A DNA stretch of 64,000 nucleotides, taken from the NCBI RefSeq assembly GCF_003346815.1, contig NZ_CP031217.1:806001-870000 (forward strand). Reading direction: 5' to 3'. This document shows positions 1-8,007 of the stretch, one piece after another (within the stretch, counting starts at the first letter, position 1; every line of letters begins with the position of its first letter). A program made the translations under genes and the position numbers. The notes beneath the pieces were generated by a model. It ran no database searches and was not told the DNA's origin. It saw only the letters and a program-made list of their open reading frames with translations. This DNA is from Halarcobacter bivalviorum. GTDB lineage: Bacteria; Campylobacterota; Campylobacteria; Campylobacterales; Arcobacteraceae.

Positions 1-2
1 AT

Positions 3-755
3 CAAGAGTTAAAAGAAGTAACTAAAGAGTTAGCTTATCATGTTGTAGGAGACCCTTTAGTTTTAAAAAACCTAAAAGAGTATTTAGATATTAGTTTAAA
101 ACATGGATTAAAAGTAAATCTTGTAACCACAGCAAATAATATAAATGAGAGTTTCCATGAAGTTTTAATGCATGAGGCTATAAGACAAATTAACTTTTCA
201 ATTAACTCATATAATGCAAACTCACATAAAAAATCTCTTGAAGAGTATTTAAATCCAATTATTGATTTTACTAAATATGCAATAAAAAGAAAACAACACT
301 TTTTTATAAATTATAGAATTTGGAATTTAGATGAATCTAAAAGTGCAAAAGAGTTTAATGCTAAAGTTTTTAATCTTTTAGAACAAGAGTTTGAAGTTAA
401 ATTAGATTTAGCTTCAATTTATAAAGAAAAGCCAAAAAATATAAAGTTAGAAAGAATGATTTTTATAAACTTTGATGAATATTTTAATTGGCCAAGTTTA
501 GAAAATAAGTTTGTTTCAAAAGAGGGAACTTGTTATGGTTTAGATTCACACTTTGCAATATTAAGCTCTGGAAAAGTCGTACCTTGCTGTTTAGATAAGG
601 ATGCTGTGATTAATTTAGGAGATATTAATAACTCTTCTTTAAAAGAGATTCTATCTTCTAAAAAAGTTCAAGAGATTAAAGATGGTTTTAAAAATGGTAA
701 AGTAATTGAAGAACTTTGTCAAAAATGTGAATATAGAACAAGGTTTGATAAATAA
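3..755 (+). CDS. Radical SAM/SPASM domain protein, 3' part only
   Basis: The reading frame is open from base 3, so the gene starts upstream of the window and only about 250 C-terminal residues are seen. The first residues (HVVGDPL followed by a segment ending NLVTTA) look like the middle of a radical SAM barrel. The [4Fe-4S]-binding CxxxCxxC motif would lie outside the window. The C-terminal part has SPASM-like cysteines: GTCYGL, then VVPCCLD about 15 residues later, and ELCQKCEYR at the end. These would hold auxiliary iron-sulfur clusters. An internal ATG at 168 is not the true start, because homologous-looking sequence continues upstream of it. The substrate cannot be told. It is followed after 16 bases by the EI24 gene. 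Confidence 0.75.
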   Translation, partial: QELKEVTKELAYHVVGDPLVLKNLKEYLDISLKHGLKVNLVTTANNINESFHEVLMHEAIRQINFSINSYNANSHKKSLEEYLNPIIDFTKYAIKRKQHFFINYRIWNLDESKSAKEFNAKVFNLLEQEFEVKLDLASIYKEKPKNIKLERMIFINFDEYFNWPSLENKFVSKEGTCYGLDSHFAILSSGKVVPCCLDKDAVINLGDINNSSLKEILSSKKVQEIKDGFKNGKVIEELCQKCEYRTRFDK

Positions 756-771
756 ATTAAGGAAATTTTAG

Positions 772-1590
772 ATGATTGAAGGAAAAATGATAGCAATAAG
801 TGTTAAGGATTTTTTTACAAAGCCTATGCTTAAGATTGCTTTTTTACCACTTATAATTACAATGTTTGTTTTATTAGTACTATTTTATAGTGCTGCTGAT
901 TATGGTTTTGATTCTTTACAAGTTTATATTGAGACAACTCAAAATGGACAAGAAGTAACAATTGACCCTAATGCTCCTTTTTATTATATTTGGGCAACAA
1001 CTGTAATTGCATTTTTATTTCAATACTCTGTTACTTCTTGGTTAGTTGGATTTTTATTTTATACTATAGGTACAGTTTTTGTAATGATGTTCTCTGTTTT
1101 TACAACAATTATTATTATTGGATTTTTAACACCTTTTATTTTAGATATTATTCAAAAAAGACACTATCCTGAGATAAAAACAAATGGCTTTGGAAATATT
1201 TTAAGTCCTCTTTGGGTTTTACTTAAAAGTACTATTATTATGGTAGTTATGTTTTTTCTTTTTATGCCTTTATATTTTATTCCTTTTATTAATATCTTAG
1301 CTTTTAATTTACCACTATACTACTTTTTTCACAAACTATTAAATTATGATATAGCTTCAACAATTCTTACTAAAGATGAGTATGCCGTAATACATTCAAG
1401 AAAAGCAGCAGCTTTTAGAGGAAGAACACTTTTCTTATATATCTTATCAATGATTCCTTTTATAACTCTGTTTACAGCAGTATTTTATATTATCTATTTA
1501 GGACATGGATATTTTCAAGAGTTAAAGAAAATTAGAAGTTTAGAGGATAGTATAATAAATAGTAGTGATAAAAAACAGATAGAGAAATAG
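772..1590 (+). CDS. EI24 domain-containing integral membrane protein
   Basis: This is a 272-residue polytopic membrane protein with hydrophobic segments at about residues 21-40, 74-95, 97-128, 148-188 and 219-244. Layout and length match the EI24/CysZ-like family, which includes sulfate-uptake CysZ proteins. Campylobacterota members are mostly uncharacterised, so transport of sulfate is only a possibility. The ATG is preceded by AAGGAAA at good spacing. The C-terminus is a short charged tail. It probably shares a transcript with the upstream radical SAM gene (16-base gap) and ends two bases from the convergent response-regulator gene. Confidence 0.65.
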   Translation: MIEGKMIAISVKDFFTKPMLKIAFLPLIITMFVLLVLFYSAADYGFDSLQVYIETTQNGQEVTIDPNAPFYYIWATTVIAFLFQYSVTSWLVGFLFYTIGTVFVMMFSVFTTIIIIGFLTPFILDIIQKRHYPEIKTNGFGNILSPLWVLLKSTIIMVVMFFLFMPLYFIPFINILAFNLPLYYFFHKLLNYDIASTILTKDEYAVIHSRKAAAFRGRTLFLYILSMIPFITLFTAVFYIIYLGHGYFQELKKIRSLEDSIINSSDKKQIEK

Positions 1591-1592
1591 TA

Positions 1593-2273
1593 TTATAATA
1601 CTATTCTGTATCCTGTTCCTTGAACATTTTTAAGAACATTATTTGGAAGTTTTTTTCTAAAGTTTTTAATAAATAATCTCATAGCATTTGGAGTCATTAT
1701 ATCTTCATTCCAAATGATATTTTCCATCTCTTCATAGGTAATAATTCTATTTTTTTGGATTAATAACTTTAGAAATTGGTTCTCTTTTTTAGTAAGTTTA
1801 AACTCTTCATCAAAAGATTGAATTAAAGATTTACTCTCATCAAAAAGCCATCCTTCTTGAAGTGTATAAACCCTTGCATTATCAAAGCTTTTTATAAATG
1901 CTTCTAAAGCTTCAATTAGTTTAGCCTCTGTAAGAGGTTTAATAATATACTTTACTAAATGAAGTTCTGTTGCTTCAAGCATATATTCTAAATCAGTATG
2001 TGCTGAAGTTATAATTACTCTAACTTTACTATCTACTTTTCTAATTCTTTTGATTAATTCAATACCATTTTCATTTGGCATTTTTATATCAGTGATAATT
2101 AAATCAGGTTTATTCTCTTCATAGAGTCTATATCCCTCTTTAGCATTTTTAGCTACATATGTCTCTTTAAACAGATCTTTTAATATCTCTGTGATGTTTT
2201 TTCTAATACCTGCTTCATCTTCAATATATAGTATTGTGAAGTTTTTTAAATTTGAGATTAACGATTGGTCCAT
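1593..2273 (-). CDS. Response regulator, receiver plus winged-helix output domain
   Basis: The 226-residue protein has an N-terminal receiver domain with the acidic pair E18/D19, phospho-acceptor D62 (ITDIKMP), S/T at 89-90 (IITSAH) and K112 (IIKPL). A C-terminal winged helix of the OmpR/PhoB type occupies about residues 145-226 and ends in QGTGYRIVL. It acts as a DNA-binding transcription factor activated by phosphorylation. It is divergent from the Cache histidine kinase with only 62 bases between, so the two are almost certainly partners. The ATG is preceded on its own strand by AGGGG. Targets are unknown; 11-base-phased direct repeats near other genes in the window are candidates. Confidence 0.85.
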   Translation of the reverse strand: MDQSLISNLKNFTILYIEDEAGIRKNITEILKDLFKETYVAKNAKEGYRLYEENKPDLIITDIKMPNENGIELIKRIRKVDSKVRVIITSAHTDLEYMLEATELHLVKYIIKPLTEAKLIEALEAFIKSFDNARVYTLQEGWLFDESKSLIQSFDEEFKLTKKENQFLKLLIQKNRIITYEEMENIIWNEDIMTPNAMRLFIKNFRKKLPNNVLKNVQGTGYRIVL

Positions 2274-2335
2274 ACAAAAAACCCCTATTATAAAAAGTAT
2301 GGTATCATATCGAAAATAGCATTAGGGTTTAGAAT
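2274..2335. promoter_or_regulatory. Divergent promoter region of the two-component genes
   Basis: This 62-base AT-rich spacer separates the response regulator (minus) and the histidine kinase (plus), so it must carry both promoters. Near-symmetrical ends, AAACCC at 2279-2284 and GGGTTT at 2325-2330, serve at least partly as the ribosome binding sites of the two genes. TATAAAAAGTAT and ATCATATCG segments offer -10 candidates. No clear direct-repeat operator is seen. Confidence 0.45.
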
Positions 2336-3892
2336 TTGCAGTTAATTACAGAGAAAAACATTTCAAAAATAACAATTTATGTCTTTATTATTATTATGAC
2401 AACAATGATTCTTATGATCTCTTATTTTTATGTAAAAAAGACTTATGAAGACTTTGATAAACAAATGGATAAATTTGTTCAAGATTATTATAAAAATCAA
2501 AAAATAATGTTAAGAAAAGAGATAGATACAATTATCGATGTTATTAAATATAATGCAACAAAAAGTGATGAAGAAAATGAAGAAGAGTTAAAAAAAGATA
2601 CTGTAAGACTTTTAAACAATATCTCTTTTGATGAAGATAAAAGTAACTATATATTTGTATATGAAATTTTAGATATAAATGGAGGAGATAACTTTGCTAA
2701 GCTATTAGTAAACCCTAATAGACCCGATTTATTAAGTCAGTTAATCTCTACAAACTATGAAGATGCAAATGGTAAAAAGTTTCGTGAAGAGTTTATGAAA
2801 GATATTAGAAAAAAAGGGGAGTCTCTTACTGAATATGCTTATAAAAAAGTGAACTCTGATATCTCTAATCAAAAGCTTTCATATTTTAGATATTTTCCTA
2901 GATGGAAATGGGTTATTGCTGTTGGGGTTTATACTGATGATATTGAAGAAGAAATATCAAAAAATAGAGAGCTTCTTCAAAAAAGTATTCAAAATCAAGT
3001 AGTTCAAAATATTTTGTTATTTGCTCTGTTTTTATCAATTGCAATTGTTATTTCTATCTTAGTATCTCAAAAAATTGATGATGTATTAAAGTCTTATCAA
3101 AGAAGAGTAAAAGCTAAAACTGATGAATTAAATGAGTTAAATGAAACCTTAGAAAAAAGAGTTGAAGATGAGATTGAAAAAAATAGAGAACATGAACAAC
3201 TTCTTGTTCAAAAAACTAAATTCATTGCTTTAGGGGAGATGATTTCAAATATTGCACACCAATGGAGACAGCCTTTATCAGAGCTTTCATCTATTTTTAT
3301 GAATATCAAATTTAAGTATTATATGGAACGACTTGATGAAAAAACTATGAATAAAAAAGTAAAAGAAGCAGAAGCTGTTTTAGAGTTTATGTCTCATACT
3401 ATTGATGATTTTAGAAACTTCTTTATGCCTAAAAAGTCCAAAGAGGAGTTTTTTTTACGAAGTTCAATGGATTCTATTATGACTATTATTTCAAGTGCTT
3501 TATCAAACAATAGTATTTTAATGGATATTGATATTCCAGAAGATATTAAATTAAATACTTATGCAAATGAGTTTCAACAAGTTGTATTAAATATCATCAC
3601 TAATGCAAAAGATGTTTTAATCCAAAATAAGGTTGAAGAACCTTGGATAAAAATATATGCAAAAGAGTCAGATAATAATGTAATCTTACTTATAGAAGAT
3701 AACGGTGGAGGAATAAAAGTTGAACCAAAGAGTAAAGTTTTTGAGCCATATTTCACAACTAAAAAAGATAGTGATGGTACAGGAATAGGACTTTATATGT
3801 CAAAAATTATTGTTGAAAAAAATATGAATGGTAAACTAAGAGTTAGAGATAGCAAATTTGGTGCTAGATTTGAGATATTTTTACCAAAATAG
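2336..3892 (+). CDS. Cache-domain sensor histidine kinase
   Basis: The 518-residue membrane kinase has TM1 at about 12-33, a periplasmic single-Cache-type sensor domain (about 40-215, with FVYEILDINGG and YFPRWKWVIAVGVY), TM2 at about 222-242 and a coiled coil (about 250-285). A HisKA-like domain follows with H308 in NIAHQWRQP. The ATPase domain has N-box NIITNAKDVL, G1 EDNGGGI, FEPYFTTK and GTGIGLYMSK. It should autophosphorylate and pass phosphate to the divergent response regulator. The best start is a TTG at 2336 with AGGG eight bases before it; the next in-frame Met would cut into TM1. Cache sensors bind small carboxylates or amino acids, but the ligand here is unknown. Confidence 0.85.
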   Translation: MQLITEKNISKITIYVFIIIMTTMILMISYFYVKKTYEDFDKQMDKFVQDYYKNQKIMLRKEIDTIIDVIKYNATKSDEENEEELKKDTVRLLNNISFDEDKSNYIFVYEILDINGGDNFAKLLVNPNRPDLLSQLISTNYEDANGKKFREEFMKDIRKKGESLTEYAYKKVNSDISNQKLSYFRYFPRWKWVIAVGVYTDDIEEEISKNRELLQKSIQNQVVQNILLFALFLSIAIVISILVSQKIDDVLKSYQRRVKAKTDELNELNETLEKRVEDEIEKNREHEQLLVQKTKFIALGEMISNIAHQWRQPLSELSSIFMNIKFKYYMERLDEKTMNKKVKEAEAVLEFMSHTIDDFRNFFMPKKSKEEFFLRSSMDSIMTIISSALSNNSILMDIDIPEDIKLNTYANEFQQVVLNIITNAKDVLIQNKVEEPWIKIYAKESDNNVILLIEDNGGGIKVEPKSKVFEPYFTTKKDSDGTGIGLYMSKIIVEKNMNGKLRVRDSKFGARFEIFLPK

Positions 3893-3907
3893 CAATTTAG
3901 TACAATA
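3891..3907 (+). promoter_or_regulatory. Candidate AraC operator upstream of the araC-type gene
   Basis: AGCAATTTAGTACAATA lies 34 bases before the AraC-type gene. A 14-of-17 match recurs at 4770-4786, 32 bases before azlC. The repeated sequence and repeated distance suggest a binding site for the regulator encoded between them. Both copies also begin at the TAG stop of the preceding gene, so part of the likeness (TAG) is coding. Confidence 0.4.
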
Positions 3908-3940
3908 ATAAATTTATAAAAATCTATATAATGATGTATT

Positions 3941-4771
3941 ATGAAAACTGAAAAAGAGACAGAATTTAGTACAAAAATTTGGAAACCAAAGTTTAGTGAA
4001 GATATAACTTTTCATAAAGCATATTTTAAAAATTATGGTTTTGATAAACATGTACATGAAGATTTTACTATAGGTTTAATTCAAAATGGAAGTATGGATG
4101 CTTTTGTTGATGGAGAAAAAAAGAGCTTAAATAGTTCAACAATAGTTAGTGTCAATCCAGATGAAACTCATGCTTGTCAAACCTTTTACCATAAAGATTA
4201 TACACTTTATTCTATCTACTTAAAACCAAATTTTTTTAAAGAACTTGTTGATGAAAATTTTTATTCAACAGAAGCATATTTTAAAGAGGGTGCTTATTTT
4301 GATAAAGAGCTTTCAAGTAGATTTTTAAAGATATTAAATTTTAGTGAAAATCAATATCTTACAAACTTAGATTTTGAGTGTGAACTTATTGATTCTATAA
4401 AATCCTTAGTTTCAAGAAATGTTAAATTTACAATAGATAAAAGCTCTTCAAATCATGATTCTATGATAAAAAAAGCAAAAGAGTATATGAGTGATAATTA
4501 TCATTTAGATTTAACATTGGATGATATTTCCTCTGCATTAGATGTATCAAAATACCATTTTCTTAGAACTTTTAAAGATAAAACTTTTATCTCTCCGCAT
4601 AATTTTCTAATGCTAAAAAGAATAGAAAAAGCAAAAGAGTTATTACAAAAAGGTGAAACTCTTTCAAATACTGCATATATTTGTGGTTTTAATGACCAAA
4701 GCCATTTAAATAAAAGATTTAAAGCTATCATGGGTTTAACTCCAGGTTCATACCGAAACTTTTTTAATTAG
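3941..4771 (+). CDS. AraC-family transcriptional regulator with cupin sensor domain
   Basis: The 276-residue regulator has an N-terminal AraC-type cupin (about residues 15-95, with HVHEDFTIGLI and NPDETHAC) that would bind a small effector. Its C-terminal double helix-turn-helix (about 175-276) contains LTLDDISSALDVSKYHF and the conserved CGFNDQSHLNKRFK and TPGSYR motifs. AraC regulators of this type next to azlC/lysE-type exporters commonly switch on amino-acid export in response to the amino acid. Here it stands 46 bases upstream of azlCD on the same strand. The proposed role, activation of azlCD and autoregulation through the repeated site, is an inference. Confidence 0.85.
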   Translation: MKTEKETEFSTKIWKPKFSEDITFHKAYFKNYGFDKHVHEDFTIGLIQNGSMDAFVDGEKKSLNSSTIVSVNPDETHACQTFYHKDYTLYSIYLKPNFFKELVDENFYSTEAYFKEGAYFDKELSSRFLKILNFSENQYLTNLDFECELIDSIKSLVSRNVKFTIDKSSSNHDSMIKKAKEYMSDNYHLDLTLDDISSALDVSKYHFLRTFKDKTFISPHNFLMLKRIEKAKELLQKGETLSNTAYICGFNDQSHLNKRFKAIMGLTPGSYRNFFN

Positions 4772-4786
4772 CAATTTTATACAAGA
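4770..4786 (+). promoter_or_regulatory. Candidate AraC operator upstream of azlC
   Basis: AGCAATTTTATACAAGA matches the site at 3891-3907 in 14 of 17 positions and sits at nearly the same distance (31-32 versus 33-34 bases) from the next start codon. It overlaps the last bases of the AraC-type gene. Confidence 0.4.
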
Positions 4787-4817
4787 CAATACTTTTTTTA
4801 TTTGTTACTATTTCTTT

Positions 4818-5501
4818 ATGGATAATAATTTTAGAAATGGATTTTTAGCAAACCTTCCAATTGGAGTTAGTGTATTTGCTTATGGTGCAGTTTTAGGTGT
4901 ACTTTGTATTCAAAAAGATATTGAGTTTTATCAATTAGCTTTGATGAATATCTTTATTTTTGCTGGTTCTTCTCAATTTGTAATTGTAGATATGTGGAGT
5001 ACAAGTTTAGATATTATAGGAGTTACAGTTGCAGCACTTCTTGTGAATTTAAGATATTTCTTAGTAACAGCCTCTTTAAATACTCTATTTTTAGGTACAA
5101 CAAAAACGCAAAAATTTAAGTTTATGCATTTTGTTACAGATGAGTCTTGGGCTATAACTATGCAAAGATTAAAACAAGAAGAGATTACACCTATGTTTTT
5201 ACTTGGTGGTGGAGTATGTATTTTCTCTGTTTGGTTTCTAGGTACTTCAATGGGATACTTTTTAGGTGATTTTATTCAAAGCCCAGAAAAATATGGTTTA
5301 GATTTTGCTTTTATAGCAATATTTTTAGCTCTTGTTATTAGTATGTATAAAGGAAAAGAAAATATTATTCCTTGGCTTATAACAATAGTAAGTGCTATTG
5401 CTTTTGAGCAATTAATAGATGGAAAAATTTATATAGTATTAGCTGCAATTCTAGGAGCTCTCTCAGCTGTGATTTTCTCTAAGGATAAAAGATATGAATG
5501 A
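4818..5501 (+). CDS. azlC: AzlC-family branched-chain amino-acid export permease
   Basis: The 227-residue inner-membrane protein has the AzlC hallmark region near the N-terminus: a hydrophobic segment, then FIFAGSSQFV and a LVNLRYFLVTASL stretch at about residues 75-90. The length is normal for the larger subunit of the AzlC/AzlD (YgaZ/YgaH) two-component exporter. That exporter removes valine, leucine or related compounds, including toxic analogues. azlD follows with an 8-base overlap, which indicates translational coupling. The AraC-type gene upstream is the likely regulator. The exact substrate cannot be read from sequence. Confidence 0.85.
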   Translation: MDNNFRNGFLANLPIGVSVFAYGAVLGVLCIQKDIEFYQLALMNIFIFAGSSQFVIVDMWSTSLDIIGVTVAALLVNLRYFLVTASLNTLFLGTTKTQKFKFMHFVTDESWAITMQRLKQEEITPMFLLGGGVCIFSVWFLGTSMGYFLGDFIQSPEKYGLDFAFIAIFLALVISMYKGKENIIPWLITIVSAIAFEQLIDGKIYIVLAAILGALSAVIFSKDKRYE

Positions 5502-5802
5502 TTTTACTTTTAGTGCTTTACTTATAATATTTTTAGTTGCAGTAGGAACTTATAGTTTAAGAATTTCAGGTATTCTTCTTTCAAGTAAACTTTCAAAAAA
5601 TAGGAATATAGAACTTTTTTTAGATTATCTTCCTTCGACTTTACTTTTAGCTTTAGTTTTCCCTAGTATTGTAAAAGAAGGAGTAGGGGGAGTATTAGCT
5701 ACTTTATTGATTGTTTTTATTATGTATAAAACTAATAATGTTTTTTTATCTATGTTTTTATCAATACTATTTATTGCTTTATTTAGAAATTATCTTTCAT
5801 AA
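5494..5802 (+). CDS. azlD: AzlD-family small subunit of amino-acid exporter
   Basis: The 102-residue protein has three to four hydrophobic segments, typical in size and position for AzlD, the small partner of AzlC. The motif TYSLRISGILL near the N-terminus resembles the family's conserved TxxxR segment. It overlaps azlC by eight bases and is followed at once by a strong intrinsic terminator, so it ends the araC-azlCD unit. Confidence 0.8.
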   Translation: MNDFTFSALLIIFLVAVGTYSLRISGILLSSKLSKNRNIELFLDYLPSTLLLALVFPSIVKEGVGGVLATLLIVFIMYKTNNVFLSMFLSILFIALFRNYLS

Positions 5803-5823
5803 AAGCCTTTTTTAGGCTTTTAT
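5801..5823 (+). terminator. Intrinsic terminator after azlD
   Basis: A perfect 7-base stem AAAAGCC / GGCTTTT (5801-5807 with 5815-5821) with a 7-base T-rich loop overlaps the azlD stop region and runs into TATTTT. It can terminate the rightward azlCD transcript. On the other strand it lies just past the small membrane-peptide gene and could serve that gene too. Confidence 0.75.
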
Positions 5824-5824
5824 T

Positions 5825-5938
5825 TTAAAAAGTCAATTTTTCGTTCATCTTTCCATCTTTTTTCTTTTTTCTAAAAAAGATGTAGCTGCTTATTCCTACA
5901 AAAATTAATCCTATAGTAAAATAAGTATACTTTTCCAT
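5825..5938 (-). CDS. Small single-pass membrane peptide, 37 residues
   Basis: A short open frame on the minus strand starts with ATG at 5938, preceded by AGAGG at good spacing (AAAGAGGTAATT), and ends with TAA at 5825. The peptide begins MEKYTYFTIG, has one hydrophobic segment (about residues 5-22), then a very basic patch FRKKKKDGK and a short hydrophilic tail. Following the positive-inside rule, the C-terminus should be cytoplasmic. It sits between the azlCD and TRAP terminators and so is its own small unit. I do not recognise a family. It could resemble small accessory subunits of membrane complexes, but that is a guess. Confidence 0.55.
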   Translation of the reverse strand: MEKYTYFTIGLIFVGISSYIFFRKKKKDGKMNEKLTF

Positions 5939-6034
5939 AATTACCTCTTTATATTGTCTATAGAATTTTAACTTGAAAAAAAAGAATAGCTATAAAATAT
6001 TTTATTTTGTAATGTTTTGTAGTATCTTAGAAAT

Positions 6035-6068
6035 AAAAAAAGCTAGAAGTAAAAACTCCTAGCTTTTT
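6035..6068 (-). terminator. Intrinsic terminator of the TRAP operon
   Basis: AAAAAAGCTAG at 6036-6046 pairs with CTAGCTTTTT at 6059-6068 around a 12-base loop. On the minus strand the stem is followed by a T-rich tract. It lies about 30 bases past the dctM stop codon and should end the leftward dctP-dctQ-dctM transcript. The flanking A/T tracts allow two-way action. Confidence 0.7.
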
Positions 6069-6097
6069 AAGTGATTTAATTTCAAACAATTTGTTTA

Positions 6098-7381
6098 TCA
6101 TCCACCATACATTAAGTTTGGTAGGAATAATGTGATTTCAGGGATATAAGTTACTAAAATTAATCCGGCTAAAATCGTTAATGTCCAAGGGAATGCTGCG
6201 ACGATAACATCTTTAATACTCATTCCTGTAAGACCAGAGGTTACGAATAGGTTAAGACCAACTGGTGGGGAAACCATTCCAAGCTCCATATTTACTGTAA
6301 TAATGATACCAAAGTGAATTGGGTCAATTCCAAGTGCAACAGCAACAGGAAGTAACAGAGGTACCATAATCATAATAATAGCTGAAGGCTCCATGAATGA
6401 ACCAGCTAAAATTAGAAGTAAGTTAACAGCGATTAAGAACATATATTTATTTACATTTGCTTCAACTAAAGTCTCAGTAATTGCTTGAGGAATATTCTCA
6501 ATTGTTAAGAAGTGAGCAAATAACATTGCATTTGCAATAATAAACATAATCATTGCAGTAGTTTTTGCTGACTCTAAAGCAGTTCCCCAAATTTCTGTTA
6601 ATTTAATATCTTTATAGATAAATACAGAAACAATAAATGCCCATACACAAGCTACAGCTGCAGCTTCAGTTGGAGTGAAGATACCACCATAAATACCACC
6701 GATTACAAGAACGATTGTCATAAGTCCCCATGACGCATCTTTCATTCTTGCTAATCTCTCTTTGATTGGTTTAGGCTCAGTTCTTTCAAATCCTAATCTT
6801 CTAGCACCAATATATGTAACAACCATCATCATAATACCAAGCATTAAACCTGGAATAACACCTGCCATAAATAGTTTTCCAATTGAAACTTCAGCAGTTA
6901 CCCCATATACGATAAGAACGATTGATGGTGGAATAAGAATACCTAAAGAACCAGCAGTTGCAATAGTACCAACAGCATATCTTTTTGGATATCCAGCTTG
7001 CATAATAGCACCAAACATAATAGAACCAATAGCAACAACTGTTGCAGGAGATGAACCAGAAACTGCTGCAAAAATAATAGATGCAAAAATAGCAGAGATT
7101 GGTAATCCACCTGGTAAGTGTCCTACACAAGACTTAGCAAATTCAATAATTCTTTGAGCTGCACTTCCTTTAGAAAGTAAGTTACCAGCAAAGATAAACA
7201 TTGGAATTGCCATAAGTGAGTAGTGTTCAACTTTTTCAAACATCATTGCCGAAATTTCAATTGGAGAAATTGGCGTAAACAAAATTAACGTAACAAACGT
7301 TGCAGCTCCTAAACAGATTGCAATTGGAGCACCTAGAACAACAAGGAAGAAAAATATACCAAATAATACAGCAACACTCAT
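6098..7381 (-). CDS. dctM: TRAP transporter large permease subunit
   Basis: The 427-residue protein has about 12 hydrophobic segments and the size and glycine-rich motifs (IPMFIFAGNLL, PPSIVLIVYG, MVSPPVGLNLFV) of DctM. DctM is the ion-coupled channel of tripartite ATP-independent periplasmic transporters. Such systems usually import C4-dicarboxylates or other carboxylates, driven by sodium ions. It is the last gene of the leftward operon, its start overlaps the dctQ stop by one base, and it ends just before an intrinsic terminator. The substrate is set by the DctP partner and cannot be fixed from sequence alone. Confidence 0.9.
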   Translation of the reverse strand: MSVAVLFGIFFFLVVLGAPIAICLGAATFVTLILFTPISPIEISAMMFEKVEHYSLMAIPMFIFAGNLLSKGSAAQRIIEFAKSCVGHLPGGLPISAIFASIIFAAVSGSSPATVVAIGSIMFGAIMQAGYPKRYAVGTIATAGSLGILIPPSIVLIVYGVTAEVSIGKLFMAGVIPGLMLGIMMMVVTYIGARRLGFERTEPKPIKERLARMKDASWGLMTIVLVIGGIYGGIFTPTEAAAVACVWAFIVSVFIYKDIKLTEIWGTALESAKTTAMIMFIIANAMLFAHFLTIENIPQAITETLVEANVNKYMFLIAVNLLLILAGSFMEPSAIIMIMVPLLLPVAVALGIDPIHFGIIITVNMELGMVSPPVGLNLFVTSGLTGMSIKDVIVAAFPWTLTILAGLILVTYIPEITLFLPNLMYGG

Positions 7382-8004
7382 TATAGCATTCCTCCCGTTT
7401 TCTTTTCTACTTCTTTAACCATTTTATTTAACTCTTTAACATTTTCATTATCAGCATGCTCTTTAGCACCCATTCCCATACCTGCTAAAACTTGCTCTGC
7501 TTCACTCTCTTTTAAAATCTTGTCATGACTTGTAGTTGCAATGATATAAATTCTTTCAGCAACTCTATATGATGCAAAAGCAAAAGAGATAGGGATAACT
7601 AAGTAGATAATCCACATTGGCATATCCCAAAGGTCGATTGATTTTTCATCTAAATCAATAACTAATAATAGATATTCATAACCAAAATAAGAAACAGTAG
7701 CTAAGAAAACAAGTGTTACTGTATGTGAAATCAGTAGCATTATTTTTGCAAGTTTACTTGGTACAATATCTAAAACAATTGTAACAGCGATATGTGCATC
7801 TTTTTTGAAGCAGTAAGCTGCTGCAAAAAATACACTCCATAAAAATAGGAATACAGTTAATTCTGTAGCCCAAACTAAAGAGGCATCAAATACATATCTT
7901 GCCACAACATTAATAAATGCAACTGCAACACCGGCTGTAATACCGATTACTGCAATTGATTGATTAATCCATCCTATAAGTTTACTTAAAATATTAAAAA
8001 CCAT
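7381..8004 (-). CDS. dctQ: TRAP transporter small permease subunit
   Basis: The 207-residue protein has four hydrophobic segments and the DctQ signature region (TELTVFLFLWSVFFAAAYCF followed by KDAHIAV). DctQ is the small membrane subunit that joins DctM and receives substrate-loaded DctP. It carries a hydrophilic, charged C-terminal tail of about 45 residues (after RIYIIATT), longer than in many DctQ proteins. It lies three bases downstream of the proximal dctP copy and is coupled to dctM. Confidence 0.88.
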   Translation of the reverse strand: MVFNILSKLIGWINQSIAVIGITAGVAVAFINVVARYVFDASLVWATELTVFLFLWSVFFAAAYCFKKDAHIAVTIVLDIVPSKLAKIMLLISHTVTLVFLATVSYFGYEYLLLVIDLDEKSIDLWDMPMWIIYLVIPISFAFASYRVAERIYIIATTSHDKILKESEAEQVLAGMGMGAKEHADNENVKELNKMVKEVEKKTGGML

Positions 8005-8007
8005 ATT

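Noticed and set aside
168-755. Radical SAM gene starting at ATG 168
   Set aside because: The same frame is open back to base 3 with protein-like sequence of the same family, so the ATG is internal.
6762-7157. 131-residue plus-strand frame inside dctM
   Set aside because: It is rich in Ile and Pro, as expected for the reverse of a membrane protein gene, and lies wholly within dctM.
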